Source of the DNA: a virus
Virus record (IMG/VR): IMGVR_UViG_3300034685_000158
Coordinates: 1-20,662 of that record
Strand: one strand, 5' to 3'
Length of the DNA stretch: 20,662 bases
Below the pieces are notes generated by a model. That model was not told the origin of the DNA. It was given only the letters and a program-made list of their open reading frames with translations, and made no database searches. Numbering within the stretch: position 1 is the first letter of the stretch; each line of letters opens with the position of its first letter. Both the position numbers and the translations under genes were made by a program. Shown in pieces: positions 1 through 6,600 of the stretch.

Positions 1-456
1 ATATCTGGGAATCATGATTTAAGCTTTTATACAAAATCAGGTATGGATATTATAAAAAAGTTTGCTGTCGAAAGGGATGACATAGAGTATCTTGGACAAT
101 ATGGTGCGTATATTGAAATAGCAGACGGAGTGTTTATTTATTTACTACACCCAGATTCAGGGCAAGCTTATGCTATCTCATATCGCCCACAGCGTATTGC
201 CAGTGGTTTTAACAATGAAAACAAGCCAGATATAATGTTAATAGGGCATTTTCATCAATCAGAGTATATCTATGAAAGAGATATACACATAATCCAGTGT
301 GGATCGTTTGAGGGTCAAACCCCATACTTAAAAAGAAAAGGTATTATGCCTAAAGTTGGAGGGTGGGTTATAGAATTTAAAGTCGATGGAGGATTTATAA
401 CAAGATTTAAGCAAGAGTTTATCACATTTAAGAAAGAAATACCTAATGATTTTTAA
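1..456 (+). CDS. Metallophosphoesterase, 5' end outside the window
   Basis: Calcineurin-type metallophosphoesterase, a two-metal hydrolase of phosphate esters or nucleic acid ends; its substrate in phages is uncertain. The reading frame is open from base 1 and gives ISGNHDLSF, so the GNHD metal-binding motif is already at residues 3-6. The first in-frame ATG (base 43) lies after this motif and is therefore not the true start. Further family marks are LLHPDSG (a metal-binding His), the SYRPQRI stretch and GHFHQ near the middle, followed by a CGSFEGQTPYL segment and a beta-rich tail. The N-terminal DxH motif must lie upstream of the window. The gene ends in TAA inside the left arm of a terminator hairpin, so it belongs to an upstream transcription unit, separate from the late operon. 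Family call is firm; biological role is not known. Confidence 0.88.
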   Translation: MSGNHDLSFYTKSGMDIIKKFAVERDDIEYLGQYGAYIEIADGVFIYLLHPDSGQAYAISYRPQRIASGFNNENKPDIMLIGHFHQSEYIYERDIHIIQCGSFEGQTPYLKRKGIMPKVGGWVIEFKVDGGFITRFKQEFITFKKEIPNDF

Positions 457-478
457 GCCTGTACGAGGCTTTTTATTA
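455..478 (+). terminator. Intrinsic terminator after the metallophosphoesterase gene
   Basis: Stem AAGCCT (455-460), loop GTACG, AGGCTT (466-471), then TTTATTAG. The stem is only 6 bp but is GC-rich at its top and followed directly by a T-rich run. The stop codon of the preceding gene lies within the left arm, a compact arrangement common in phages. Confidence 0.7.
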
Positions 479-486
479 GTATAAAA

Positions 487-502
487 TGTTAAAATTTTAA
501 CA
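487..502. promoter_or_regulatory. Perfect 16-bp palindrome, operator-like
   Basis: TGTTAAAATTTTAACA is a perfect dyad. The palindrome at 976-991 has the same outer six bases on each side and differs only by two central bases (TGTTAAAAAATTAACA). A third, looser relative lies at 1004-1020. The shared TGTTA...TAACA half-sites suggest binding by one dimeric regulator. The protein is not in this window. Confidence 0.5.
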
Positions 503-522
503 ATCACCCTTCTCTCTTTTGA

Positions 523-621
523 AGTACGCGAAATTTGAGTGCGTATATAATATAAGTATTATTTTTATTATATAATTATAAAAGAATTATATTATATACG
601 CACTCAAATTTTACGTGTACT
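523..621. repeat. Long inverted repeat, copy 1
   Basis: A 99-bp element bounded by AGTACGCG (523-530) and CGTGTACT (614-621). Its core arms, 531-555 and 587-611, are perfect 25-bp reverse complements containing GAGTGCGTATATAATATAA, separated by a 31-bp AT-rich loop. Its right part (586-629) is repeated base for base, 44 bp, at 811-854 in copy 2. Each arm is itself partly symmetric (ACGC...GCGT). It could form a DNA cruciform or an RNA hairpin. No transposase, target-site duplication or T-run that would make it a simple terminator was seen. Confidence 0.85.
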
Positions 622-710
622 AAAATTTTTATCATTAAATTTAATCTTTATTTTTATAGATAATACTAACACTATACTTTATGGAGTATGGATGAAGATT
701 TAAGTGTTAA

Positions 711-846
711 AGTACACGTAAAACCTTAGTGCTTTACTTTAGTGAAACGCAAAAATTGAGTGCGTATATATAATAATATCTATTATAATTAATGTCTATA
801 TTATAAAAGTATTATATTATATACGCACTCAAATTTTACGTGTACT
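711..846. repeat. Long inverted repeat, copy 2
   Basis: The outer arms AGTACACGTAAAA (711-723) and TTTTACGTGTACT (834-846) are perfect 13-bp reverse complements. The inner arms share GAGTGCGTATATA (758-770) with TATATACGCACTC (818-830). The right side is identical to copy 1 over 44 bp (811-854 against 586-629). The left side differs: about 27 extra bases sit between the outer and inner arm, and the left inner arm has small changes that weaken the match. The loop is unrelated to that of copy 1. Conservation of arms with free divergence of loops suggests that the arms are the functional part. Confidence 0.82.
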
Positions 847-925
847 AAAATTTTACATTTCTTTTTAACTTTTAATGTCTTTGATTTTAGGTTTTAAATT
901 AAAATAAAGTTCTTTTCCTCACCTA

Positions 926-954
926 ACCCATGTGCGACTTCGGCGCACATGGGT
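926..954 (+). other. GC-rich stem-loop with cUUCGg tetraloop, no T-run
   Basis: ACCCATGTGCG (926-936) pairs perfectly with CGCACATGGGT (944-954). The apex CTTCGG (938-943) forms the very stable cUUCGg tetraloop when transcribed, leaving A937 as a bulge. It is followed by AATTAAAAG and not by a T-run on either strand, so it does not look like a normal terminator. It lies about 60 bp before the late promoter's transcription start, so it could be a protein-binding DNA dyad, a pause site, or an RNA element of a transcript arriving from upstream. Confidence 0.7.
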
Positions 955-975
955 AATTAAAAGAATCCCGCACAT

Positions 976-1020
976 TGTTAAAAAATTAACATTCGATTAA
1001 TGCATGTTAGAATATAACAT
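976..1020 (+). promoter_or_regulatory. Probable late-operon promoter with two operator-like palindromes
   Basis: -35 TTAACA (986-991), 16-bp spacer, extended -10 TGTTAGAAT (TG at 1005-1006, hexamer 1008-1013). Predicted transcription start is near 1020, about 38 bases before the portal ATG. Two dyads overlie it: TGTTA-AAAAAT-TAACA (976-991) covers the -35, and ATGTTA-GAATA-TAACAT (1004-1020) covers the -10 and start point. This placement would let a bound regulator block RNA polymerase. Promoter boxes are read by eye. Confidence 0.6.
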
Positions 1021-1057
1021 TTACTGTCTATTCTACTCTTGAAAAGGCAGGTGTTTA

Positions 1058-2503
1058 ATGTTGAACATATTTAAAAGAGTTAACAAACTTTTTTCAAATA
1101 GAAATAACTCAAGTCAACTTCCGCCACCACCGGAACTTGGAGGCAGCAGAACTTCAGTTTCCAAAAACCAAGTGGGTGGAGGAGTATTTGGATCTCTTCC
1201 TAGAAAGACTTTAAGGGATTTAGGTTTAGATGATAGGAAGCTTAAAACTTATAGTGTTTTTGAATTGATAGATGTACTGACAGATGCTCACCCAGACTTG
1301 TCTTATGCTTTATGGAATTTTATCCGTCTTGGTAATAGTGGTTATTCTTACACAGTAAAGAAAATAGGTTCCGGTAAAGAATATCCGCAAGGCGTTAAGG
1401 AGATTGATGATTTATTTCAACGGTTAAGAATACCTAATATGGTTGGGTTTGAGAAATCTAAAAACATTGATAAAATAATAGACCAGTTTTTTATTAGTGC
1501 GATAACTAGAGGAGCTATCGCTTGTGAACTTGTTTTAACTCCAGATAAGAATGATGTTGCGTTTATTGCTCCTGTAGATCCTGCAACAATTGAGTTTAAA
1601 ATTGAGGGTGGGCGGTATATACCTTACCAAGATCAAGGGAAAATAAAGCTGGATATTCCTACGTTTATATATGAGGGAATTGATGAAAGAATAGATGACC
1701 CTTATGGCCGTTCTCCTTTTACAAGTGTATTAACAATTATTTTATTTCAACTTCAGGTTTTAAATGATATTAAAGCTGTGGTTCATAATCAAGGATATCC
1801 TAGGCTTGATATTAAAGTTATCGAAGAAGTGCTTTTAAAAAGGATGCCAATGGCTGTACGCAATAATGAAGTTAAAAAAGAACAATGGCTCAGGGACAGG
1901 CTAAAAGAAATTATAGCTATGTACAATAGTTTGAATCCTGATGATGTATTTGTACACTACGATAGTGTTGAAATAGGGGAGGCGGGCGGTAAAGGTGGAG
2001 CATTAATTGATCCAGAGAAATTAATGCACGCTATAGATAATCTTATACAGAGTGGTTTAAAGACTTTATCTACAATTTTAGGTAGACGGAGCACGGGAAA
2101 CACAGAGTCGTTTGCCAAGATAGAAATAAAACTTTATTTATCAGGTTTAGCGGGGATTCAAAAGTATATTGCGACAGTAATGGAAAAAATATTAACCTTG
2201 TATTTAAATATAAAAGGTAAACAAGGTATAGTGGAGTTTAGGTTTAAACCTATTGAAATTCGAAGTCAACTAGAACAAGAGCAATTCCGTGCTACTCAAC
2301 TCAATAACATAGCTTTCATGTATGATAGAGGATGGATTTCTCAGGAAGAAGCCGCCCGCATGGCTATTGGCCATGATCCTGTTTCTCCTGTGCCATTAGT
2401 ACAAGGTAGTAGAATTAGGAATGCAGATGGAGGAACTGTTGGACCTACCGTAGACAATAACCCATCTGCTGGTGGGAATATAGATAATTCTAATTCAAAT
2501 TGA
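1058..2503 (+). CDS. Portal protein
   Basis: Predicted portal protein, 481 residues, forming the dodecameric ring at one capsid vertex through which DNA is packaged and the tail attaches. The first ~45 residues are a low-complexity Pro/Gly stretch (PPPPELGG). The body follows the usual portal plan: an alpha/beta wing with the run FFISAITRGAIACELVL (near 145) and PVDPATIEFK (near 175), a central helical region around DPYGRSPF, the long stem/crown helices, and a C-terminal EQEQFRATQLNNIAFMYDRGWISQEEAARMA type segment typical of portals, ending in a disordered Asn/Gly/Ser tail. Length is normal for the family. The start ATG at 1058 follows AAAAGGCAGG. It is the first gene after the putative late promoter, and the protease gene follows after 17 bases. 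Confidence 0.88.
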   Translation: MLNIFKRVNKLFSNRNNSSQLPPPPELGGSRTSVSKNQVGGGVFGSLPRKTLRDLGLDDRKLKTYSVFELIDVLTDAHPDLSYALWNFIRLGNSGYSYTVKKIGSGKEYPQGVKEIDDLFQRLRIPNMVGFEKSKNIDKIIDQFFISAITRGAIACELVLTPDKNDVAFIAPVDPATIEFKIEGGRYIPYQDQGKIKLDIPTFIYEGIDERIDDPYGRSPFTSVLTIILFQLQVLNDIKAVVHNQGYPRLDIKVIEEVLLKRMPMAVRNNEVKKEQWLRDRLKEIIAMYNSLNPDDVFVHYDSVEIGEAGGKGGALIDPEKLMHAIDNLIQSGLKTLSTILGRRSTGNTESFAKIEIKLYLSGLAGIQKYIATVMEKILTLYLNIKGKQGIVEFRFKPIEIRSQLEQEQFRATQLNNIAFMYDRGWISQEEAARMAIGHDPVSPVPLVQGSRIRNADGGTVGPTVDNNPSAGGNIDNSNSN

Positions 2504-2520
2504 GGGGGGGGTTGGTTTTA

Positions 2521-4323
2521 ATGCCTGCTGAATCATATCACGATTTCCCTTTATCTGGTGATTATAATTGGGATGCAAGCCAAGCTGAACCTGAATTAAG
2601 GCGATGGGCTTCAAGTGACGGCAGTGGTGATAAAGAAAAAATAAATTGGTCTAAACTAAAGCAGGTATATTTTTGGCATGATTCTAGAAAACTCGAAAAT
2701 TTTGAGCAGCTTAAGTTTCCGTACTGTCGCATTGAAGGTGGCCGACCGCATGTTGTACACAACGCTGTACAAAATGCTTTAGCAAGAATAGAAGGTAGTA
2801 ATATACCAGAATCAGATAAACCTGCTGTTAGACGGGTTGCTGAACGGCAAATGAGAAGATTTAATCAAAGGAGGAGTAGTTCAATGGGAAGACCTACAGA
2901 ACAGCAATTACAAATTATTAATAGTAAATTCAGTCAAACGCCGCTTACTGCTGATGATTGTTATGTATTTTCTAATCTTATGATAGATAATCTTCCTACA
3001 AGCTACCATTCAATTATACAGCCTGCATTGCTAACTACATTTATGGAGGATGCGAAACAAGGAATAGCTTTATTGCTTGTTCATAATAACAAGAAACTTC
3101 CTGTTGGGAGATCGTTTGACGCAAGGATTAAAAATGAATATGTAGCTGATGTTGGAAAAGAAGTTTTAACACTTTATGGTGATTTTTATATACCTTTAGG
3201 TATTTCTCTTGAGGGCGGTATGACAACAGATGATATAGTAAAAGGTATAGAAACTGGAATTAATTTTGCAACGTCTATCGGTTTTAGCGCAAATAAGTGG
3301 GATTGCTCTATTTGCGGTAACGATATAAGAAATTACCGTGCTTGTCCTCATATACCAGGTAAAAAATATGCTGTAGAAAAAAATGGGCAGGATGTTGTAG
3401 AAACATGTTATGTACTTGTAGGTTCTGATGGAGAAGGGAGCCTTGATGAAGACTCTTTTGTATTCGCAGGAGCATGTAGTAGAGCACGTGTAGTATCAAA
3501 TTACTCAAAAGGTGTTAATGATTTTGATATGTTGTCTAAACTACACCTGATGGATGATTTTAAAAATATTCCATTAAATACAAAAATATACCAATATTTC
3601 ACTAAAGACGGTTCAGTGTTGTTTGTTGATACAGATGAACATACCGGCGGAAGTGAGTTTTTAAAGAGAAGGAGTGAAGAGGAAGTGGAACTGGCTAAAT
3701 TTAAGGAAGTATTGAGCAAAATGGGTATAGAATTTACCGATGAGAATAATCTTGAGTCTGCTATCAACAAGTTTGTACAAGGCAAAGTTGACGCTTATAT
3801 TAAGTCTATAGCAGATTCTACCACGACTTTTGATTCGAGTAATTATGTAACAAAAGATGAGTTTGATAAGGTTATTAGTGAAAAGGATGCTACTATAACA
3901 GAACTGACGAAGAAAAATGAGGAATTGTTGGAAAAGGCAGAGCTTGCTGAGACTTATCGTAAAGATCTTATTAATAAAGCTCTGGAGGCGGGCATTAGGG
4001 CACAAGGAAATGTGTTCCCTAAGGATATGTTTGAGAAATTCCTTAATACCCTTACTATTGATGAAATTAAAAAGGTCATAGATGATTTCAACGCAGAATT
4101 TAACAGTAAATTTGAAGGGGCAAGAGTTACTGAATCTAAATCTTCTGAGAAAAGATTTAGTTCTGAAAAAGAGCCTACATCAAAGGACGATTTTGAATCA
4201 GAAGAAGAATTCAGAAATTACATCGCTGATAAGGCTGTAGAGTATGCAAGAGAAAATAAAGTTTCAATAAAAGAAGCTACAAAAATTCTTTATTCAAAGT
4301 TTAATAAGGATGGTGAAAAATAA
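2521..4323 (+). CDS. Head maturation protease fused to scaffold
   Basis: A 600-residue protein with three parts. Residues 1-120 form a module seen in XkdF-like phage head proteins (INWSKLKQVYFWHD..., ending in ARIEGSNIPESDK...AVRRVAERQMRRF). Residues ~122-330 fit a prohead protease: LLLVHNNKKLPVGRSFD supplies the probable catalytic His188 and FATSIGFS the probable catalytic Ser252. Just after that Ser comes C262-x2-C265-x9-C275-x-H277, a likely zinc-binding insert. Residues ~390-600 are charged, with a coiled coil near 445-485, as in a scaffold. The ATG at 2521 is chosen because it follows a GAGGGGGGG ribosome site; the frame also extends to a TTG at 2500 inside the portal stop region, which is less likely. 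It overlaps the next gene as TAATG. Protease assignment rests on motifs and position. Confidence 0.78.
   Translation: MPAESYHDFPLSGDYNWDASQAEPELRRWASSDGSGDKEKINWSKLKQVYFWHDSRKLENFEQLKFPYCRIEGGRPHVVHNAVQNALARIEGSNIPESDKPAVRRVAERQMRRFNQRRSSSMGRPTEQQLQIINSKFSQTPLTADDCYVFSNLMIDNLPTSYHSIIQPALLTTFMEDAKQGIALLLVHNNKKLPVGRSFDARIKNEYVADVGKEVLTLYGDFYIPLGISLEGGMTTDDIVKGIETGINFATSIGFSANKWDCSICGNDIRNYRACPHIPGKKYAVEKNGQDVVETCYVLVGSDGEGSLDEDSFVFAGACSRARVVSNYSKGVNDFDMLSKLHLMDDFKNIPLNTKIYQYFTKDGSVLFVDTDEHTGGSEFLKRRSEEEVELAKFKEVLSKMGIEFTDENNLESAINKFVQGKVDAYIKSIADSTTTFDSSNYVTKDEFDKVISEKDATITELTKKNEELLEKAELAETYRKDLINKALEAGIRAQGNVFPKDMFEKFLNTLTIDEIKKVIDDFNAEFNSKFEGARVTESKSSEKRFSSEKEPTSKDDFESEEEFRNYIADKAVEYARENKVSIKEATKILYSKFNKDGEK
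2867..2886 (+). promoter_or_regulatory. Internal ribosome binding site and in-frame start in the protease gene
   Basis: AAAGGAGGAG (2867-2876) is an ideal Shine-Dalgarno sequence. Nine bases after its AGGAGG comes an in-frame ATG (2884-2886), codon 122 of the long product. Starting here would give a 479-residue protein, MGRPTEQQL..., that begins exactly between the N-terminal module and the protease domain. The Arg/Ser-rich linker codons (QRRSSS) encode the site, so chance is possible, but position and strength favour a real second start. Confidence 0.6.
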
Positions 4324-4736
4324 TGGCTGGCAAATACACTGGCACTCAAAGGACTTATGTATTAGAAGATAGTGCAATAAACAGATATACCGGCGTAACT
4401 TATGGAACTGTTGAAGGTAGTTGTAAAATACCGACTTCTGATAACGCTGTATTTCTTGGTGTAGTTGATAATGATGAGAGAATTAACGATCCGCTTAGGG
4501 CTGGAGGAGATCAGGCAGGTAGAAATATTGCTGTTCATATTGATGGGTATGGTGAAATAAAACTGTCTGGTAGCGTTAGTTACGGTGATATGCTTATTCT
4601 TGGTAACGGCGGGGCGGCTAAGAAAGTTCCTGCCACAGCAGGTCAGTATAATGTAATAGGCTTTGCTGAAAAGGCTGGCGTTGACGGAGAAATAATTCCT
4701 TTTAGAATTCAGCCATTCACTTACACCGTAGCATAG
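4323..4736 (+). CDS. Capsid decoration (cement) protein
   Basis: A 137-residue protein of the DUF2190-like decoration family, predicted to bind the outside of the expanded shell and stabilise it. It is beta-rich and Gly-rich, without helices or cysteine-rich sites apart from a single Cys (EGSCKIP). It shows the family's usual pattern of an N-terminal RTYVLEDSAINRYTGVTYG strand region, a FLGVVDND turn, a GYGEIKLSG strand pair and a VIGFAEKAGVDGEIIPFRI end. The start overlaps the protease stop (TAATG), preceded by AAGGATGG, suggesting coupled translation. Its place directly before the major capsid gene matches many siphovirus head cassettes. Confidence 0.72.
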   Translation: MAGKYTGTQRTYVLEDSAINRYTGVTYGTVEGSCKIPTSDNAVFLGVVDNDERINDPLRAGGDQAGRNIAVHIDGYGEIKLSGSVSYGDMLILGNGGAAKKVPATAGQYNVIGFAEKAGVDGEIIPFRIQPFTYTVA

Positions 4737-4759
4737 TTTAAGAAAGGAGATGGAATAAC

Positions 4760-5710
4760 ATGCCTGTTGTACAAAAAGTTCATGTAGATAAAATGCTTAC
4801 TAACATTTCAGTAGGTTATAAAAATGAAGATTTTATAGCTGATGAAATATTCAAAGTTGTATCTGTTCAAAAGCAATCGGATAGATACTATGTATATGGC
4901 AAAGAAATGTTTAGGGTAACTGATGATAGAAGGGCACCTGGTACTTCTGCTAATGAAGTCGATTGGTCTCTGTCTGACGACACCTATTTTTGTGAGGGCC
5001 ATGCACAAAGACACTTTGTACCGGATGAAGCTATCCAGAATGCAGATGAAGAATTTGACCTTGAAGCTGAGGCTACAGAATTTGTAACAAATAAAATTCT
5101 TTTAAATAAAGAGAACTTTGCAGCACAGAAGCTTCTTAATTCAGATAATTATGATTCTGACCTTGTAGTTGCTACTGGTGGAACGGGACAGCCTGCAAAG
5201 TGGTCTGATTATGAAAATTCTGACCCACTTGCTCTTATTGAAGAAATGAGAGTAGCTGTACACCAAAAGTCAGGGCTTCCTGTAAATACTTTAATTTTAT
5301 CGCAGCCTGTTTACAGCAAGCTCCGTATCCATCCTAAGCTTGTTTCAGTGTTTAAGAATACTGATATAAGCATAGTTCCTCTTAATGTTATGGCTGAACT
5401 GTTTGAGGTTGATAGAATCCTTGTAGGTAAAGCCCTTAAGTCCACTGCAATTACTGAAGATGGTAATGATCCTCTTGGTTATATTTGGGGTAAGTCAGCT
5501 ATTCTTGCATACATTCCGCCCAGACCTGCAAGGAAAACCCCTGCACTTGGTTACCAGTTCCAGTGGGTAAGGGGCGGACAGGGAGCCGTACAGGTAACTA
5601 AGTGGTATGACCAGGATAGAAAAGCTACTATAATTGAAGCTGAGCAGTATTACGATCTAAAAGTAGTGTCAAATGTAGCTGGAGTATTATTCCCTGATGT
5701 TGTTGCTTAA
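4760..5710 (+). CDS. Major capsid protein
   Basis: A 316-residue major capsid protein of HK97 fold, the main shell subunit. The N-terminus (HVDKMLTNISVGYKNEDFIADEIF, then QSDRYYVYGKE and RAPGTSANEVDW) is a well-known signature of one large capsid family, followed by a FVPDEAIQNADEEFDLEAEATEFV helix that corresponds to the spine helix, the A-domain region LALIEEMRVAVHQKSG...LILSQPVYSKL, and a C-terminal WYDQDRKATIIEAEQYYDLKVV segment. The ribosome site AAGAAAGGAGATGG before the ATG is one of the strongest in the window, as expected for a protein made in hundreds of copies. No separate N-terminal delta domain is evident, which fits the scaffold being carried on the protease gene. A GC-rich hairpin follows. 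Confidence 0.93.
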   Translation: MPVVQKVHVDKMLTNISVGYKNEDFIADEIFKVVSVQKQSDRYYVYGKEMFRVTDDRRAPGTSANEVDWSLSDDTYFCEGHAQRHFVPDEAIQNADEEFDLEAEATEFVTNKILLNKENFAAQKLLNSDNYDSDLVVATGGTGQPAKWSDYENSDPLALIEEMRVAVHQKSGLPVNTLILSQPVYSKLRIHPKLVSVFKNTDISIVPLNVMAELFEVDRILVGKALKSTAITEDGNDPLGYIWGKSAILAYIPPRPARKTPALGYQFQWVRGGQGAVQVTKWYDQDRKATIIEAEQYYDLKVVSNVAGVLFPDVVA

Positions 5711-5734
5711 TATTGAGACCCTCCTTATGATATA

Positions 5735-5778
5735 GCCCCCGCAGATAGGCTTTACCCGCCGAGTGCGGGGGCATTTGA
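5735..5778 (+). terminator. Hairpin after the capsid gene, likely partial terminator
   Basis: GCCCCCGCA (5735-5743) pairs perfectly with TGCGGGGGC (5764-5772) across a 20-base loop, followed by the weak T-run ATTTGAAT. The stem is strong but the T-run poor, so readthrough is expected. It would lower expression of the following connector genes or protect the 3' end of the capsid message. Confidence 0.6.
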
Positions 5779-5812
5779 ATAGTTAACATAATTTTAAGAA
5801 AGGATTGGTATT

Positions 5813-6154
5813 ATGGCGAGAAAACCTAAAAATATAGATGCAAACATAGATGAGGTTATTAACCAAGAAGTTAGTGTTGTTAATTCAGATGTTGTGGAAA
5901 ATGAGTTTGAAGTTGATACGATTATTAGTGCTCAAGGTAATATAAAAAAGGCTTTTAATATTAAACTATCTCCTTATGTAAAACAACCTATTAGTTGTGA
6001 GAATTCTAAAGTAAAAATTACGAATTTAGGTTTTGGCGATGTGGTAGAGTTAAATTCCAAAAAAGTGCTTTTTACTGGTGATGCCGAGATTTTTGATTGT
6101 GATGTTATTGTTGAAAGTGCAAGTTTTCCTGTAGTACAAATAGAGATTTTTTAA
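5813..6154 (+). CDS. Small protein of unknown function after the capsid gene
   Basis: A 113-residue protein that I do not recognise. Residues 1-45 are polar and rich in Asn, Asp, Glu and Val, probably flexible. Residues 46-113 alternate hydrophobic and polar residues (FNIKLSPYV, VKITNLGFGDVVELNSKKVLF, CDVIVES, VVQIEIF), which suggests a small beta-sandwich. No signal peptide or membrane segment. The start is set by AAGAAAGGATTGG just before the ATG. The next gene's start lies 15 bases after its stop. Its place between capsid and connector genes fits a minor head, head-fibre or connector accessory protein, but this is position only. Confidence 0.75.
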   Translation: MARKPKNIDANIDEVINQEVSVVNSDVVENEFEVDTIISAQGNIKKAFNIKLSPYVKQPISCENSKVKITNLGFGDVVELNSKKVLFTGDAEIFDCDVIVESASFPVVQIEIF

Positions 6155-6169
6155 TTGGGTGGTGGGCTT

Positions 6170-6595
6170 ATGGACATTCTTACATCTGGTTTTGAGTCTA
6201 TTGTTCGCAGTAAATTAGGCGTGGATATATACGATTTACCTGATAGTGAAATTAATAATTCAAGGTTTCCAGAACAAGCAGAGTTAATTGTAAAAAGAAG
6301 GGTTCCTGATTATGCGTCTATCACAGATGATGCAGATAGGTTTTTTCTTGAAAATGCTGTAATTAACTATATTTGTTATCTTTTATGCCCCAGTCTTTCA
6401 AGAAGGCTTAATATTGAAGTTAAAACACTCGATACTTCATGGAAAAAGGATAAAATAGATTGGATAGAGTTTGCAGAGTTGTTCTTAAATAAGTTTGAAG
6501 AAGACTTGCTTAATATCCAAACAGTTCAAGTTATTAATATTGAATCTACGCTTGTAGATAAGGTATCGTTTGAATATACTCCTATCGGGAGCTGA
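6170..6595 (+). CDS. Head-tail connector (adaptor) protein
   Basis: A 141-residue protein predicted to bind the underside of the portal after packaging (HK97 gp6/SPP1 gp15-like adaptor). It is mostly helical: FESIVRSKLGVDIYDLP, EQAELIVKRRVPDYASI, DDADRFFLENAVINYICYLLCPSL and the long WIEFAELFLNKFEEDLLNI helix, with a C-terminal beta tail, as in the adaptor family. The ATG at 6170 follows GGGTGGTGGG and is preferred over an in-frame TTG at 6155 that overlaps this ribosome site. Identification rests on length, helical pattern and gene order (third gene position after the capsid), since these proteins diverge strongly. Confidence 0.6.
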   Translation: MDILTSGFESIVRSKLGVDIYDLPDSEINNSRFPEQAELIVKRRVPDYASITDDADRFFLENAVINYICYLLCPSLSRRLNIEVKTLDTSWKKDKIDWIEFAELFLNKFEEDLLNIQTVQVINIESTLVDKVSFEYTPIGS

Positions 6596-6600
6596 TAAAG

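Larger units (their letters stand above)
457..1057. other. Structured non-coding region upstream of the late operon
   Basis: No credible reading frame on either strand across about 600 bases. The region is very AT-rich and full of dyad symmetry: a perfect palindrome (487-502), two related long inverted repeats (523-621 and 711-846), a smaller nested stem between them (TAACACT 667-673 with AGTGTTA 703-709, enclosing ATACT 674-678 with AGTAT 685-689), a GC-rich UUCG hairpin (926-954) and a promoter with operator-like palindromes (976-1020). Candidate roles are late-transcription control, a binding region for a phage initiator, recombinase or packaging protein, or a small structured RNA. The sequence alone does not decide between these. 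Confidence 0.8.

Noticed and set aside
586-630. Right arms of the inverted repeats as simple terminators, because AAAATTTTT follows
   Set aside because: The T-run is about 10 bases past the stem end and preceded by ACGTGTACT, and the left arms are equally conserved, which a terminator alone does not explain.
523-854. CRISPR-like repeat or insertion sequence reading of the twin repeats
   Set aside because: There are only two units, each an inverted repeat with variable spacing; no cas genes, transposase or target duplication are visible.
457-1057. tRNA or small protein genes in the leader region
   Set aside because: No cloverleaf with acceptor and anticodon arms was seen, and short frames such as the ATG at 681 stop after a few codons.
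2500-2520. TTG start at 2500 for the protease gene
   Set aside because: It overlaps the portal stop and precedes the GGGGGGG ribosome site, which serves the ATG at 2521.
6155-6169. TTG start at 6155 for the connector gene
   Set aside because: It would include the GGGTGGTGGG ribosome site as coding sequence; the ATG at 6170 is correctly spaced.
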